From positions 1 through 64,000 of the forward strand of contig CAYTGJ010000007.1 in the NCBI GenBank assembly GCA_964437245.1: a DNA stretch of 64,000 nucleotides. Direction: 5' to 3'. This stretch comes from JANYCO01 sp964437245 (GTDB lineage Bacteria > Bacteroidota > Bacteroidia > Cytophagales > Cytophagaceae). Below, piece by piece: positions 50,560 through 58,895 of the stretch (positions are counted from its first letter, which is position 1; each line of letters opens with the position of its first letter). Below the pieces are notes generated by a model. That model saw only the letters and a list, made by a program, of their open reading frames with translations, was not told where the DNA came from and did no database searches. Made by a program: the position numbers and the translations under genes.

Positions 50560-51537
50560 ATGCGCCTGGTTTCCCATCCGGTTTTATGCAACTACTACAT
50601 CACCTACCGCTGCAACGCGACCTGTAGTTTTTGCGACATATGGGAAAAACCGTCGCCGTATGTAACTCTTGAACAAGCAGAAGAAAATTTCAAAGCGCTG
50701 AAAAAACTGGGAGTTCGAGTCATCGACTTCACAGGAGGAGAGCCTTTGCTGCATCAGCAGCTAGATAAACTATTATCCCTGGCCAAACGATATAAGTTCA
50801 TCACCACCGTCACCACCAATACCTTGCTTTATCCTAAGCAGGCCGAAAAGCTCCGGGGGAAAATAGACATGCTGCATTTCTCTCTGGACTCACCTGTACG
50901 GGAAGAACACGATACCTCCCGTGGAGTAAAATGTTTTGACTCACTTCTGGAATCTATCCGGATCGCAAAACGTCTTGGAGAACGGCCTGATATTTTGTTT
51001 ACCGTATTCGAACATAACATAGACAAGATCGCCCAGGTCTACGAGCAGATCACTGCTCCCAACGACCTTGTACTCATCTTAAATCCGGTTTTTGATTATC
51101 ACAACGTGGAAACGGGCGACACACTTTCCGAAGGGAGCTTAAAAAGCCTTTCTGCCTGGGCCCGCAAAAAAAATGTATACCTCAACGAGGCTTTTATAGC
51201 GCTCCGTAGAGATGGGGGCAACCATATTAAAAACGCTGTTTGCCTTGCCGCCAGTACTACCGTGGTACTCTCTCCGGAAAACAAGCTGGTATTACCCTGC
51301 TATCATCTGGGATTAGATGAAATCCCGATCCAGGGAAATCTATACGAACTATACCGGTCTGAGCCGATTCAAAAGCTGATCTCCATGGAAGGATTATACA
51401 AGGAATGCGAAGGCTGTACGATCAATTGCTATATGCAACCCAGTTTTGCCGTAAAAATCAATAAATATTTCTTTAAAGCGCTGCCCAGCACTTTAAAATA
51501 CAACCTGATCAAAGGTACCTGGAAACAGTTACGCTAG
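50560..51537 (+). CDS. Radical SAM protein with C-terminal Cys cluster
   Basis: A 325-residue radical SAM enzyme. The [4Fe-4S]/SAM motif CNATCSFC (Cys 18, 22, 25) is followed by FTGGEPLLH near 58-66. The C-terminal part has further Cys residues (NAVCLAAS, LPCYHLG, CEGCTINC) in a SPASM/twitch-like arrangement that may bind an auxiliary cluster. Such enzymes modify peptides, lipids or sugars. It is only 11 bp downstream of porW and probably co-transcribed. Its 3' end overlaps udk by 9 nt on the other strand. The substrate is unknown. Confidence 0.85.
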   Translation: MRLVSHPVLCNYYITYRCNATCSFCDIWEKPSPYVTLEQAEENFKALKKLGVRVIDFTGGEPLLHQQLDKLLSLAKRYKFITTVTTNTLLYPKQAEKLRGKIDMLHFSLDSPVREEHDTSRGVKCFDSLLESIRIAKRLGERPDILFTVFEHNIDKIAQVYEQITAPNDLVLILNPVFDYHNVETGDTLSEGSLKSLSAWARKKNVYLNEAFIALRRDGGNHIKNAVCLAASTTVVLSPENKLVLPCYHLGLDEIPIQGNLYELYRSEPIQKLISMEGLYKECEGCTINCYMQPSFAVKINKYFFKALPSTLKYNLIKGTWKQLR

Positions 51538-52149
51538 TTTGCTCCTGATAAGCAGGGCAATGAGTTCCAGTCCTTTGTCAAATCCTCTTTCGTTGTTCGG
51601 GATTACGATATCCGCTTCATGGCGGAACGGTTTGATAAATTGCTGGTAGGAAGGCTTCACATGGTTTTCCTGTGTGTACAACACATGATCCAGATCATAT
51701 CCTCTGATCTCCGCATCCCGCTTGATCCTGCGATCCAGCTTCAGCTCTTTTTTAGTATGAATAAACACCGAAAAATCCAGCAGATCATATATTTTTTCGT
51801 AGTGAAAAATAAAAATACCCTCTACCACAATCACAGGCGCCGGGCGGAAGGAAAGGAGCCGGGGAGTAACCGCTGGATTATTAAAGGTATACTCCTCTTT
51901 CTCGACTGTTTCACCATTAATTATTTTCAGGAGATCCTCTCTGAATTTTTCTTCATCAATCGCTGTAGGCAGATCAAAATTTTTCACACCTGCTTCATCT
52001 ACCCATTGATACTTCTTCTCCCTGTAATATTCGTCCTGAGAAATCACGCAAAGCTGATCAGAAGAAAATAATTCTTTCAAACGGGAAAGAAAAAGTGTTT
52101 TGCCGCTTCCACTTCCTCCGCAAATTCCAATAATATAAGGTTTGTACAC
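51529..52149 (-). CDS. udk: Uridine kinase
   Basis: A 206-residue P-loop kinase phosphorylating uridine/cytidine in pyrimidine salvage. Walker A is GGSGSGKT at 11-18, SQDEYYRE is near 37-44, FDLPTAIDEEKF is near 58-69, and VVEGIFIFHYEKIYDL is near 108-123. The C-terminal RRIKRDAEIRGYD matches the lid region. It converges with the radical SAM gene (9-nt overlap). Confidence 0.88.
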   Translation of the reverse strand: MYKPYIIGICGGSGSGKTLFLSRLKELFSSDQLCVISQDEYYREKKYQWVDEAGVKNFDLPTAIDEEKFREDLLKIINGETVEKEEYTFNNPAVTPRLLSFRPAPVIVVEGIFIFHYEKIYDLLDFSVFIHTKKELKLDRRIKRDAEIRGYDLDHVLYTQENHVKPSYQQFIKPFRHEADIVIPNNERGFDKGLELIALLIRSKLA

Positions 52150-52191
52150 TAAAATAACTCCCTCTTGAGGATCCTTTGTATGAATAATACT

Positions 52192-52342
52192 TTTAGATAC
52201 AAGATAGAGGTTAGGAATCAGAAATCGTTACAGAAGATTCATATTCTTCCATAAAAACAAGCCTGTCCCAAATGGGCGAGCCAATTGTTTTATCTGATTT
52301 TTATATAATCCGGTATCGGGGATCCTGTATCTTGAAAGAATC
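52192..52342. repeat. Dispersed intergenic repeat, copy 3
   Basis: Between udk and rdgB, AGATACAAGATAGAGG on the left and CCGGTATCGGGGATCCTGTATCTTGAA-type words on the right form an inverted arrangement about 150 bp apart. ATCCTGTATCTTGAA is identical in 15 nt to the copy at 4676-4690. Confidence 0.55.
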
Positions 52343-52365
52343 TTAAAACTACCCCCAAAGTGTTT

Positions 52366-52944
52366 TTATACTCTGTTTTTCAAAAAACCTACAAGTGCTT
52401 CTACTGCTTTAGCCCGGTGGCTCATCGTGTTTTTCTCTGCCATTGTCATTTCTGCAAAAGACTTCTCATATCCGGCCGGTCTGAATACAGGATCATAGCC
52501 AAATCCTTTTTCTCCCTGCTGCAAATGCAGGATCTCACCTTTTACATTTCCCTCAAACTGGTATACCTCTCCATCCAGGATCAAGGAAATACAGGTCCGG
52601 AACATTGCGCTTCTGTCTTCTTTTTCTGTCATCTTATGCAAAAGAAGAATAATATTATCATTCGGCGTACAATCAGGGCCTGCATAACGGGCAGAAAAGA
52701 CCCCCGGTTCTCCATTCAAGGCTGCCACCTCCAGTCCTGTATCATCCGCAAAACAACTAACGCCATAATGTTTCCATACATAATCCGCTTTTTCTAAAGA
52801 ATTCCCTTCTATGGTATCCTTCGTTTCCGGCAGCTCCTCCCCGCATCCTATCTCCTGTAAGCTTACGATCTCAAACTGTCCCTCCAGCAGAGACTTAATT
52901 TCCTGTAGTTTCCCTTGGTTATTAGTGGCAAAACAAAGTTTCAT
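52366..52944 (-). CDS. rdgB: Non-canonical purine NTP pyrophosphatase (RdgB/HAM1)
   Basis: A 192-residue ITPase hydrolysing dITP/XTP. It has FATNNQGKLQEIKSLL at the N-terminus, CFADDTGLEVAALNGEPG near 69-86 followed by FSARYAGPD, GFGYDPVFRPAGY near 145-157, and MTMAEKNTMSHRAKA. All substrate-binding motifs are intact. It is monocistronic. About 220 bp to its right lies the promoter of rpsP. Confidence 0.93.
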   Translation of the reverse strand: MKLCFATNNQGKLQEIKSLLEGQFEIVSLQEIGCGEELPETKDTIEGNSLEKADYVWKHYGVSCFADDTGLEVAALNGEPGVFSARYAGPDCTPNDNIILLLHKMTEKEDRSAMFRTCISLILDGEVYQFEGNVKGEILHLQQGEKGFGYDPVFRPAGYEKSFAEMTMAEKNTMSHRAKAVEALVGFLKNRV

Positions 52945-53084
52945 ACTCCGTTGATTTTAAATATTTTAAAAACAAAAAGAAAGCAAACCTATTGTAAAAA
53001 ATTATATATCAGACACTTGTATATATTTTCATTACAACAATACTCACCCCCTCAAAAGTTTCCGTTCCTCTCAAAACTTATCTT

Positions 53085-53114
53085 TTGCGAATTAACCAAT
53101 TTTCCTTACCTTTG
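53085..53114 (+). promoter_or_regulatory. Bacteroidota-type promoter of the rpsP operon
   Basis: TTG (53085-53087), 19 bp, then TACCTTTG (53107-53114), an exact match to TTG-N19-TAnnTTTG. The start codon is at 53164. A small hairpin GATGGA/TCCATC at 53128-53144 lies in the leader and may take part in r-protein autoregulation. Confidence 0.75.
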
Positions 53115-53163
53115 CCAACTATTTACAGATGGACGGGTTCCATCGCTTAACATAAAACATACT

Positions 53164-53706
53164 ATGTCAGTTAAAATCAGATTAGCAAAAAGAGGCCGTA
53201 AACAACTTCCGATATTTGATATCGTAGTGGCCGACTCAAGATCTCCGCGTGACGGAAAATTCATTGAGAAACTGGGTTCTTACAACCCTAAAACAAATCC
53301 TGCCACCATAGTGCTGAACGAAGAGAAAGCATTTGACTGGATCATGAAAGGTGCTCAGCCTACTGACACCACTAAAACCATCCTTTCCGACAAAGGTATT
53401 CTACTGAAAAAACACCTTCAGATCGGGGTTCTAAAAGGAGCTATTACACAAGAAGCAGCGGACCAAAAACTTAGCGACTGGAAAAATCAGAAGCAAGGTG
53501 CTGCTGAGAAGAAAGCAACTGAATTAGCTAATTCTAAATCTGCTACCAAAAAAGCACAGTTAGCTGCAGAAGCGGAAGTAAACAAGAAAAGAGCGGAAGC
53601 AATTCAAGCGAAAAAAGTCGCTGCTACTTTTGTTGAACCAGTTGCAGAAGAAACTGCTCCTGCTGCCGAAACAGAAGCTCCTTCAGAAGAAGCAAAAGCA
53701 GAATAA
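53164..53706 (+). CDS. rpsP: 30S ribosomal protein S16, extended form
   Basis: The ATG at 53164 (MSVKIRLAKRGRKQ) was chosen; an open frame upstream to 52915 is fortuitous. The S16 core (about 1-85) has IVVADSRSPRDGKFIEKLGS and YNPKTNPATI. A Lys/Ala/Glu-rich tail of about 95 residues follows, twice the usual length; this extension is common in Bacteroidota. It is the first gene of rpsP-rimM-trmD-rplS. Confidence 0.95.
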   Translation: MSVKIRLAKRGRKQLPIFDIVVADSRSPRDGKFIEKLGSYNPKTNPATIVLNEEKAFDWIMKGAQPTDTTKTILSDKGILLKKHLQIGVLKGAITQEAADQKLSDWKNQKQGAAEKKATELANSKSATKKAQLAAEAEVNKKRAEAIQAKKVAATFVEPVAEETAPAAETEAPSEEAKAE

Positions 53707-53722
53707 TTACATCCGGGGCCTT

Positions 53723-54244
53723 ATGAATTTTGACTCTTGTTTTAAACTAGGGAAAATTAATAAAGCACACGGTCTGAAAGGGGATCTTAAAGCTACGTTA
53801 GAAGCGGAGTTCCCTATTAACTTTTCAAAATTGGAATCAGTTTTTGTTAATATCAACAACAAACTGATTCCTTTTTTTATTGAAAAAATATCTGTTCAGG
53901 GGAAAAAAGCCATTTTATCACTCGAAGATATTTATGACCTAACCACTGTAGCTCCCCTGCTCGACAAAGATCTCTATCTTCCTCTCCTCCTCTTACCCGA
54001 AGACGATGGTACGATCTTCAAATACACCGATCTTATTGGTTACACTGTGGCGGATAAAACACTTGGATTACTTGGCATGATCACTGATGTATATATACTG
54101 CCGGGACAAGATGTCCTTTCGATGGACTATAAGAACAAGCAGATCCTGATCCCTGCCAGCGAAGAGCTGATCACTAAACTGGAGAAGAAAAAAAAGATCG
54201 TCCATATAGAAATTCCGGAAGGCCTTCTGGAGATCTATCTCTAG
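53723..54244 (+). CDS. rimM: Ribosome maturation factor RimM
   Basis: The start at 53723 gives MNFDSCFKLGKINKAHGLKG, the family's N-terminal signature; the longer frame from 53630 lies in the rpsP tail. At 173 residues it has the RimM beta-barrel (about 1-95) and PRC-barrel (about 100-173, LIGYTVADKTLGLLGMITD). It assists 30S head assembly and binds S19. It lies 16 bp after rpsP. Confidence 0.92.
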   Translation: MNFDSCFKLGKINKAHGLKGDLKATLEAEFPINFSKLESVFVNINNKLIPFFIEKISVQGKKAILSLEDIYDLTTVAPLLDKDLYLPLLLLPEDDGTIFKYTDLIGYTVADKTLGLLGMITDVYILPGQDVLSMDYKNKQILIPASEELITKLEKKKKIVHIEIPEGLLEIYL

Positions 54245-54316
54245 CCCTTTCTTCCACTACTCACGCTGAATTCATTTCGTTTTAGACAATGTGGAAGATT
54301 TTCCATCAGATCTTCC

Positions 54317-54324
54317 TACCTTTG
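54317..54324 (+). promoter_or_regulatory. Possible internal -7 element before trmD
   Basis: TACCTTTG matches TAnnTTTG and lies 20 bp before the trmD ATG at 54345. No TTG at the right distance was found upstream, so its use is uncertain. Confidence 0.35.
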
Positions 54325-54344
54325 TACTGAAAATAATTTGCATT

Positions 54345-55019
54345 ATGCGCATCGATATCATTACATGTCTTCCGAAACTGCTGGAAAGTTTTTTTGCCCA
54401 TTCCATCCTAAAAAGGGCCATTGACAAACAACTTGTTGAAGTTCATGTACACGACCTTCGTGATTATTCTACTCATAAGCAGAAACAAACCGATGACTAT
54501 GCCTTTGGCGGAGGAGCCGGTATGGTCATGATGATCGAACCGATTGACCACTGCATCACTAAACTCAAAACTGAGCGCAATTACGATGCGGTCATATACA
54601 TGACCCCCGATGGTGAAAATTTCAGTCAGAAAACGGCCAACAGGCTATCTCTACAACAAAATATCATTATCCTCTGCGGACATTACAAAGGTGTAGACGA
54701 ACGGGTACGTGACCACTATATCACCCAGGAGATCAGCATAGGAGATTACGTACTCTCCGGAGGAGAACTGGCTGCTGCAGTAGTATCAGATGCTATTATC
54801 AGGCTGATCCCGGGAGTCTTATCAGACGAAACATCTGCGCTAACGGATTCCTTTCAGGACAACCTACTGGCTCCCCCTGTATATACAAGACCTGCCGACT
54901 ATAAAGGCCTAAAAGTACCTGACATTCTTCTTTCCGGTCATGAAGCAGAAATACATAAATGGAGAATGGAACAATCTATAGAGCGTACTAAAAAACGCCG
55001 CCCCGGCCTGATCGATTAG
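54345..55019 (+). CDS. trmD: tRNA (guanine-37-N1)-methyltransferase
   Basis: The start at 54345 gives MRIDIITCLPKLLESFF, the family N-terminus. The 224-residue SPOUT methyltransferase has HKQKQTDDYAFGGGAGMVMM near 42-61, IILCGHYKGVDERV near 109-122, and SIGDYVLSGGELAA near 133-146, the trefoil-knot SAM site. It methylates G37 of tRNAs such as Leu, Pro and Arg. It lies 100 bp after rimM. Confidence 0.95.
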   Translation: MRIDIITCLPKLLESFFAHSILKRAIDKQLVEVHVHDLRDYSTHKQKQTDDYAFGGGAGMVMMIEPIDHCITKLKTERNYDAVIYMTPDGENFSQKTANRLSLQQNIIILCGHYKGVDERVRDHYITQEISIGDYVLSGGELAAAVVSDAIIRLIPGVLSDETSALTDSFQDNLLAPPVYTRPADYKGLKVPDILLSGHEAEIHKWRMEQSIERTKKRRPGLID

Positions 55020-55157
55020 TAGCAAAAAGATCATAGATTATTTATAAAGATCAGGTTATAAAATATTTACATATAAAAAAGAAGACTTTTAACAGAATTT
55101 AACAATAAGGTCTAACTTTTTTCCACATAATCGTTAGATAAATTGGAATCAATCCCC

Positions 55158-55165
55158 TATATTTG
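55158..55165 (+). promoter_or_regulatory. Possible -7 element before rplS
   Basis: TATATTTG matches TAnnTTTG and is 37 bp before the rplS ATG. A weak TTA is about 21 bp upstream in place of TTG. A separate promoter for rplS is plausible given the 183-bp gap after trmD. Confidence 0.4.
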
Positions 55166-55202
55166 CAGTCCGATTCAGAAAAAGTATTTAAAGTAATTAT
55201 AT

Positions 55203-55595
55203 ATGAGCCAGTTGCTTAAATTAGTTGAAGCCGACTTCAGCGCAAAAAGAAAAGATGTACCTGCTTTCACTTCTGGTGATACTGTAAATGTACATGTAAA
55301 AATCAAAGAAGGTAACAAAGAAAGAATCCAGAACTTTCAAGGTGTTGTAATTCAAAGAAAAAACCCTAATACTAATGGTGAGTCTTTCACTGTAAGAAAA
55401 ATTTCCGGAGGTATTGCGGTAGAAAGAATATTCCCTCTATTATCACCAAATGTAGTAAAAGTGGATCTTGTGAGAAAAGGATCTGTAAGAAGAGCAAGAA
55501 TATTCNNNNNNNNNNGAATATTCTATCTGAGAGATAAAAAAGGTAAATCTGCCAGAATCAAAGAAAATAAAAGAACTGAAGTAGCTGCTGTATAG
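55203..55595 (+). CDS. rplS: 50S ribosomal protein L19 (contains a false N gap)
   Basis: The protein opens MSQLLKLVEADF and has FTSGDTVNVHVKIKEGNKER, FQGVVIQRKN and RKISGGIAVERIFPL, all L19 features. A 10-N gap at 55506-55515 is flanked by the same eight bases (GAATATTC). Collapsing them gives RRARIFYLRDKKGKSARIKE, the normal L19 C-terminus, and a 124-residue protein in frame. The gene is intact. A strong terminator follows. Confidence 0.95.
   Translation: MSQLLKLVEADFSAKRKDVPAFTSGDTVNVHVKIKEGNKERIQNFQGVVIQRKNPNTNGESFTVRKISGGIAVERIFPLLSPNVVKVDLVRKGSVRRARIFXXXXIFYLRDKKGKSARIKENKRTEVAAV
55506..55515. other. False scaffold gap (10 N) with duplicated flank
   Basis: GAATATTC occurs at 55498-55505 and again at 55516-55523. 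Removing the N and one copy (18 nt) yields the expected RIFYLRD of L19, so no sequence is missing. Confidence 0.93.
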
Positions 55596-55617
55596 GCTTA
55601 AAAAGTTTGGTTTAGTA

Positions 55618-55654
55618 AAAAAAGAGCCTTTTAATACGAAAGGCTCTTTTTTTT
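55618..55654 (+). terminator. Intrinsic terminator of the rpsP-rplS operon
   Basis: AAAGAGCCTTT pairs with AAAGGCTCTTT around a short AT loop and is followed by an eight-T run. It starts 23 bp after the rplS stop. Confidence 0.92.
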
Positions 55655-55743
55655 GTTTCAATTCTAATGTGGATTTAATCCATAAAAAACTTACCTTTTT
55701 TTGCAATTAGGTATATAGTAGTAGTTTTTACAGGTAATGTGGC

Positions 55744-57780
55744 ATGAGGTTTCGGATGTTAAAAATACTATCATTTTTATCGCTGCTATTATTCTTTTTA
55801 GCACCAAATACGTATGGCCAGACCTCTATTTCTGGCATTATTAACGTTTATGCCCCTGTCACAAGTATTAATACTTCCTGCAATTCCGTAACGCTGACAG
55901 GAGTCACTGGTTTCGGTATCGGAGACAAAGTACTACTGATCCAGATGAAAGGAGCCTCTGTAAACGGGACCAATACCGCCAACTTTGGAAACATTACAAA
56001 TATAGGAGAAGCCGGAAACTATGAGTTTAATGAAATCCTGGACATTCAGGGTACAGTAGTGTATTTCCGGTATACTCTTCTTAAATCCTACACTGCTGTC
56101 GCTCTTCAACTGATTTCTGTCCCCCAGTACAACGACGTGATAATTTCAGGCACCCTGACCGCCCGCCCATGGGACGGAAGCACAGGAGGTGTACTGGTGT
56201 TTGAAGCCAGCGGGAATGTAGAATTCAATGCCGATATCAACGTAGAAGGGCTTGGCTTCAGAGGAGGAGTAATCAATGCAGGAAGCACTAACTCCTGTGC
56301 ATGGGGAGCAGGCAACTTTCTTTCTCCTACCATATACAGTACCTCCCTGGGAACAAATGGTTATGCCGGAAAAGGGGAAGGTATTTCCCAATACATTACC
56401 AATATGGAAGTGGGACGAGGTCACCAGGCCAATGCAGGAGGCGGTGGCCATTCCAGCAATACCGGCGGCGGTGGCGGTGCCAACTATGGTATGGGAGGCA
56501 TAGGCGGACGGCAATCCAGGCCTTCCAATGGCAATACCGGATGCCGTAATACGGTAGGTGGGAAAGGAATGCCCGGCACCTCGCTTGCCTCTTACTATAC
56601 CTCCGGCAAGGTCTTTATGGGCGGCGGTGGTGGTGGCGGTCAGCAGAATAATTACACTGCTCCGGGTCCACCTCATCAAGCCGGTGCTACCCCAGGGAAT
56701 CCCGGAGGTGGTATCGTTATTATCCAGGCTTCCTCTATAACCGGTAATGCTCATACCATATACGCCGGAGGGTACAATGAAAAATCACTCAATCGTACTT
56801 CCCTCGGAGGTTATACCATAGGAGCAACAGGATATGTAAATCACTTCCCAGACGGTAGTAAAAAATCGTACGGGGATTCCGGCGGAGGTGGTGGAGGTGG
56901 CGGAACCGTGCTATTATCCACCGCCAGCGGATATTCTAACAGTTTAACTGTAGACGTAAGAGGCGGCCGTGGAGATACTGTATTTACAGAAGTGGAAATT
57001 GACCTGGGACCCGGAGGTGGTGGCGGTGGCGGAGTAGTATGGGTAAACGATGCCAGCCTGGATCCAAATCTTACAGCAGACGTCAGTGCCGGTGTTTCCG
57101 GTATCTCATGGAACTTGAATGTCCCCAGCGTCTGTCAGTGTCGTTTTGAAGCAGAAGACGGACAGAACGGAGCCACTCTTTACAATCTGACACTCCCCGA
57201 AAGTACTACTCCTTTTTCTCCTTGTACCACCGTTCCGGTCCGGCTACTGCATTTCGGCGCTAAAGAAGTAAACCGGAAAATCGACCTACGGTGGGCTACT
57301 GCGACAGAACTTAACAACGATTTTTTCGTCCTTGAAAAAAGTGCGGATGGGATCCAATACGAATACCTTGCATCTGTAAAAGGCAATGGGACCAGCTCCC
57401 AGACGATCTCTTATTCCTATACCGATTACTCCCCTTATATCGGGCTCAACTATTACCGACTGAAGCAATACGATTTTGACGGGCAGGAACACACTGGCGG
57501 ACATGCATCTGTTACATTCCTTGGAAGCGGAGAGCTGATCGAAAAAATATATCCGAATCCTTTCAGAGATGAAATGATCATACAACCTGTCACCCCTTTA
57601 CACAAAGAAGAAACGGAAATCACCTTATCAGGGATTCTGGGGAATGATTTATATGCCATCACCCCATCCTTTGAGAAAGAAGGTATTTTTATCAATACAA
57701 GCTCTCTCGCCAAAGGAGTGTACATACTTCAGATTTTCAATCAAGGAAAAGTAGAGACGAGGAAAGTAATCAAAGAATAA
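55744..57780 (+). CDS. Gly-rich secreted protein with a type A T9SS C-terminal sorting domain
   Basis: A 678-residue protein (start at 55744 or the Met four codons later) with a signal peptide ending TYGQ. An N-terminal domain (about 30-150) is followed by a Gly-rich region (about 160-460) with blocks such as GGGGHSSNTGGGGGANYG and PGGGGGGGVVW. A FN3-like sandwich (about 490-590, VRLLHFGAKEVNRKIDLRW, YYRLKQYDFDGQ) precedes a type A CTD (about 600-678) with YPNPFRDEMIIQ and GVYILQIFNQGKVETRKVIK. The CTD directs export by T9SS and cleavage at the surface. It probably forms a surface or matrix component. Confidence 0.85.
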   Translation: MRFRMLKILSFLSLLLFFLAPNTYGQTSISGIINVYAPVTSINTSCNSVTLTGVTGFGIGDKVLLIQMKGASVNGTNTANFGNITNIGEAGNYEFNEILDIQGTVVYFRYTLLKSYTAVALQLISVPQYNDVIISGTLTARPWDGSTGGVLVFEASGNVEFNADINVEGLGFRGGVINAGSTNSCAWGAGNFLSPTIYSTSLGTNGYAGKGEGISQYITNMEVGRGHQANAGGGGHSSNTGGGGGANYGMGGIGGRQSRPSNGNTGCRNTVGGKGMPGTSLASYYTSGKVFMGGGGGGGQQNNYTAPGPPHQAGATPGNPGGGIVIIQASSITGNAHTIYAGGYNEKSLNRTSLGGYTIGATGYVNHFPDGSKKSYGDSGGGGGGGGTVLLSTASGYSNSLTVDVRGGRGDTVFTEVEIDLGPGGGGGGGVVWVNDASLDPNLTADVSAGVSGISWNLNVPSVCQCRFEAEDGQNGATLYNLTLPESTTPFSPCTTVPVRLLHFGAKEVNRKIDLRWATATELNNDFFVLEKSADGIQYEYLASVKGNGTSSQTISYSYTDYSPYIGLNYYRLKQYDFDGQEHTGGHASVTFLGSGELIEKIYPNPFRDEMIIQPVTPLHKEETEITLSGILGNDLYAITPSFEKEGIFINTSSLAKGVYILQIFNQGKVETRKVIKE

Positions 57781-57804
57781 CCAATTCGGGAATTAGCAGA
57801 GAGA

Positions 57805-57839
57805 GGAAAATCATTCTGGTAAAACCAGAATGATTTTCC
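57805..57839 (+). terminator. Hairpin terminator after the T9SS cargo gene
   Basis: A perfect 15-bp stem GGAAAATCATTCTGG / CCAGAATGATTTTCC with loop TAAAA lies 25 bp after the stop. Only TTA follows on the plus strand and CTCTCT on the minus strand, so termination relies on the stem itself. It may serve both convergent genes. Confidence 0.7.
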
Positions 57840-57865
57840 TTAGCCGTACATCAAAAATGCCGCCA

Positions 57866-58849
57866 TTACGGCAACTCTATTTTACGCTTCAAGGCTTCCA
57901 GTAATCTTTTCTCAAAATCCCTTATAATACTGCCAGCCCAAAAATTAGCATACCCGTTCATCTTTGACTCCAGTTGGTATTCGCACGTCAGGACCAGCTC
58001 TGTTTCGGTATTGGAAACAGCATTCAGTTTGTAAGAAATATTTTCAAAACGAAAATGATTGCTCCGGAGCAAATGTTGATCGGTAGGCTTATCCCTTAGC
58101 TGTGAGCGCCCGATGTGTATTTTGAAATTCACAAACTTGTTCTGATCAACATCTGAAATCGTTTCACACAGTTTCAGTCCATCCGTAAAATACCCGATCC
58201 GAAAAACTTCTCCCTCTTTCTCTTCAAGAATGGATTTGACGGGCCTTGGTACACCGACATAGTTGAAAAAACCGTATTGGTATTCGTTTTCGGTTATTTC
58301 CGGTACTTCTATGACGTTGGGCCAGATGACTTCCCTGCTGGCAGCAATTCTTATCCGCTGCTCCACCACATACCTTTCGGCCTTATCCGGCAGCATATTC
58401 TCAAGCGGATTTAATAGCAACGGGAGAAAGACAATGGAATACATCTTTTTATTATTTATTTTGATCTTTTCGAGTATCCATCCAAGCAATAACCCCATCA
58501 TCCCTGCTACTAACAGGAAAGGGAATCCTATGATCAGGATACATAGCAGATCTTCCAGTCGAGTACTTAGAGCAATCACCCAAAAAAGCAACACCGCTAC
58601 TACCGGAAAGACCACTAATTTTATTTTTGATTTATACAGCCCGGTAGAAAAGAAAAAAACCGGGATCAGGCTGATCACAATAGGTGTTATCCAAACAAAC
58701 GTAATACTATACAGATTATAAAAACCATCTATTGCCTCGACTCCGTTCAGCATCCTGAACAAGATGCCGTACAACGCCCCTAATAAAACACCAAGGTATT
58801 GAAGATATTTCATAAATATTGGATCAACCAAAATCAACTTCGAAAGCAT
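57866..58849 (-). CDS. Membrane protein with C-terminal SRPBCC/START-like domain
   Basis: A 327-residue protein. The N-terminal half has about four helices (15-32, 44-70, 80-96, 104-130). The C-terminal half begins VEQRIRIAASREVIWPNVIEV, the typical opening of a polyketide-cyclase/SRPBCC fold, and continues through a beta-rich region to a long amphipathic helix at the end (DFEKRLLEALKRKI). Start could be 58849 or the Met at 58813 (MKYLQYLGVLLG). Lipid or hydrophobic ligand binding is plausible from the fold; function is unknown. Confidence 0.65.
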   Translation of the reverse strand: MLSKLILVDPIFMKYLQYLGVLLGALYGILFRMLNGVEAIDGFYNLYSITFVWITPIVISLIPVFFFSTGLYKSKIKLVVFPVVAVLLFWVIALSTRLEDLLCILIIGFPFLLVAGMMGLLLGWILEKIKINNKKMYSIVFLPLLLNPLENMLPDKAERYVVEQRIRIAASREVIWPNVIEVPEITENEYQYGFFNYVGVPRPVKSILEEKEGEVFRIGYFTDGLKLCETISDVDQNKFVNFKIHIGRSQLRDKPTDQHLLRSNHFRFENISYKLNAVSNTETELVLTCEYQLESKMNGYANFWAGSIIRDFEKRLLEALKRKIELP

Positions 58850-58895
58850 GGATTGATCATACTTTTACTTTACAATCAATCTGTTCTCCGGATTT

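Noticed and set aside
56146..56754. A 202-codon open frame antisense to the Gly-rich T9SS cargo
   Set aside because: Gly-rich coding DNA (GGN codons) gives long open frames on the other strand. The sense gene has signal peptide and CTD.
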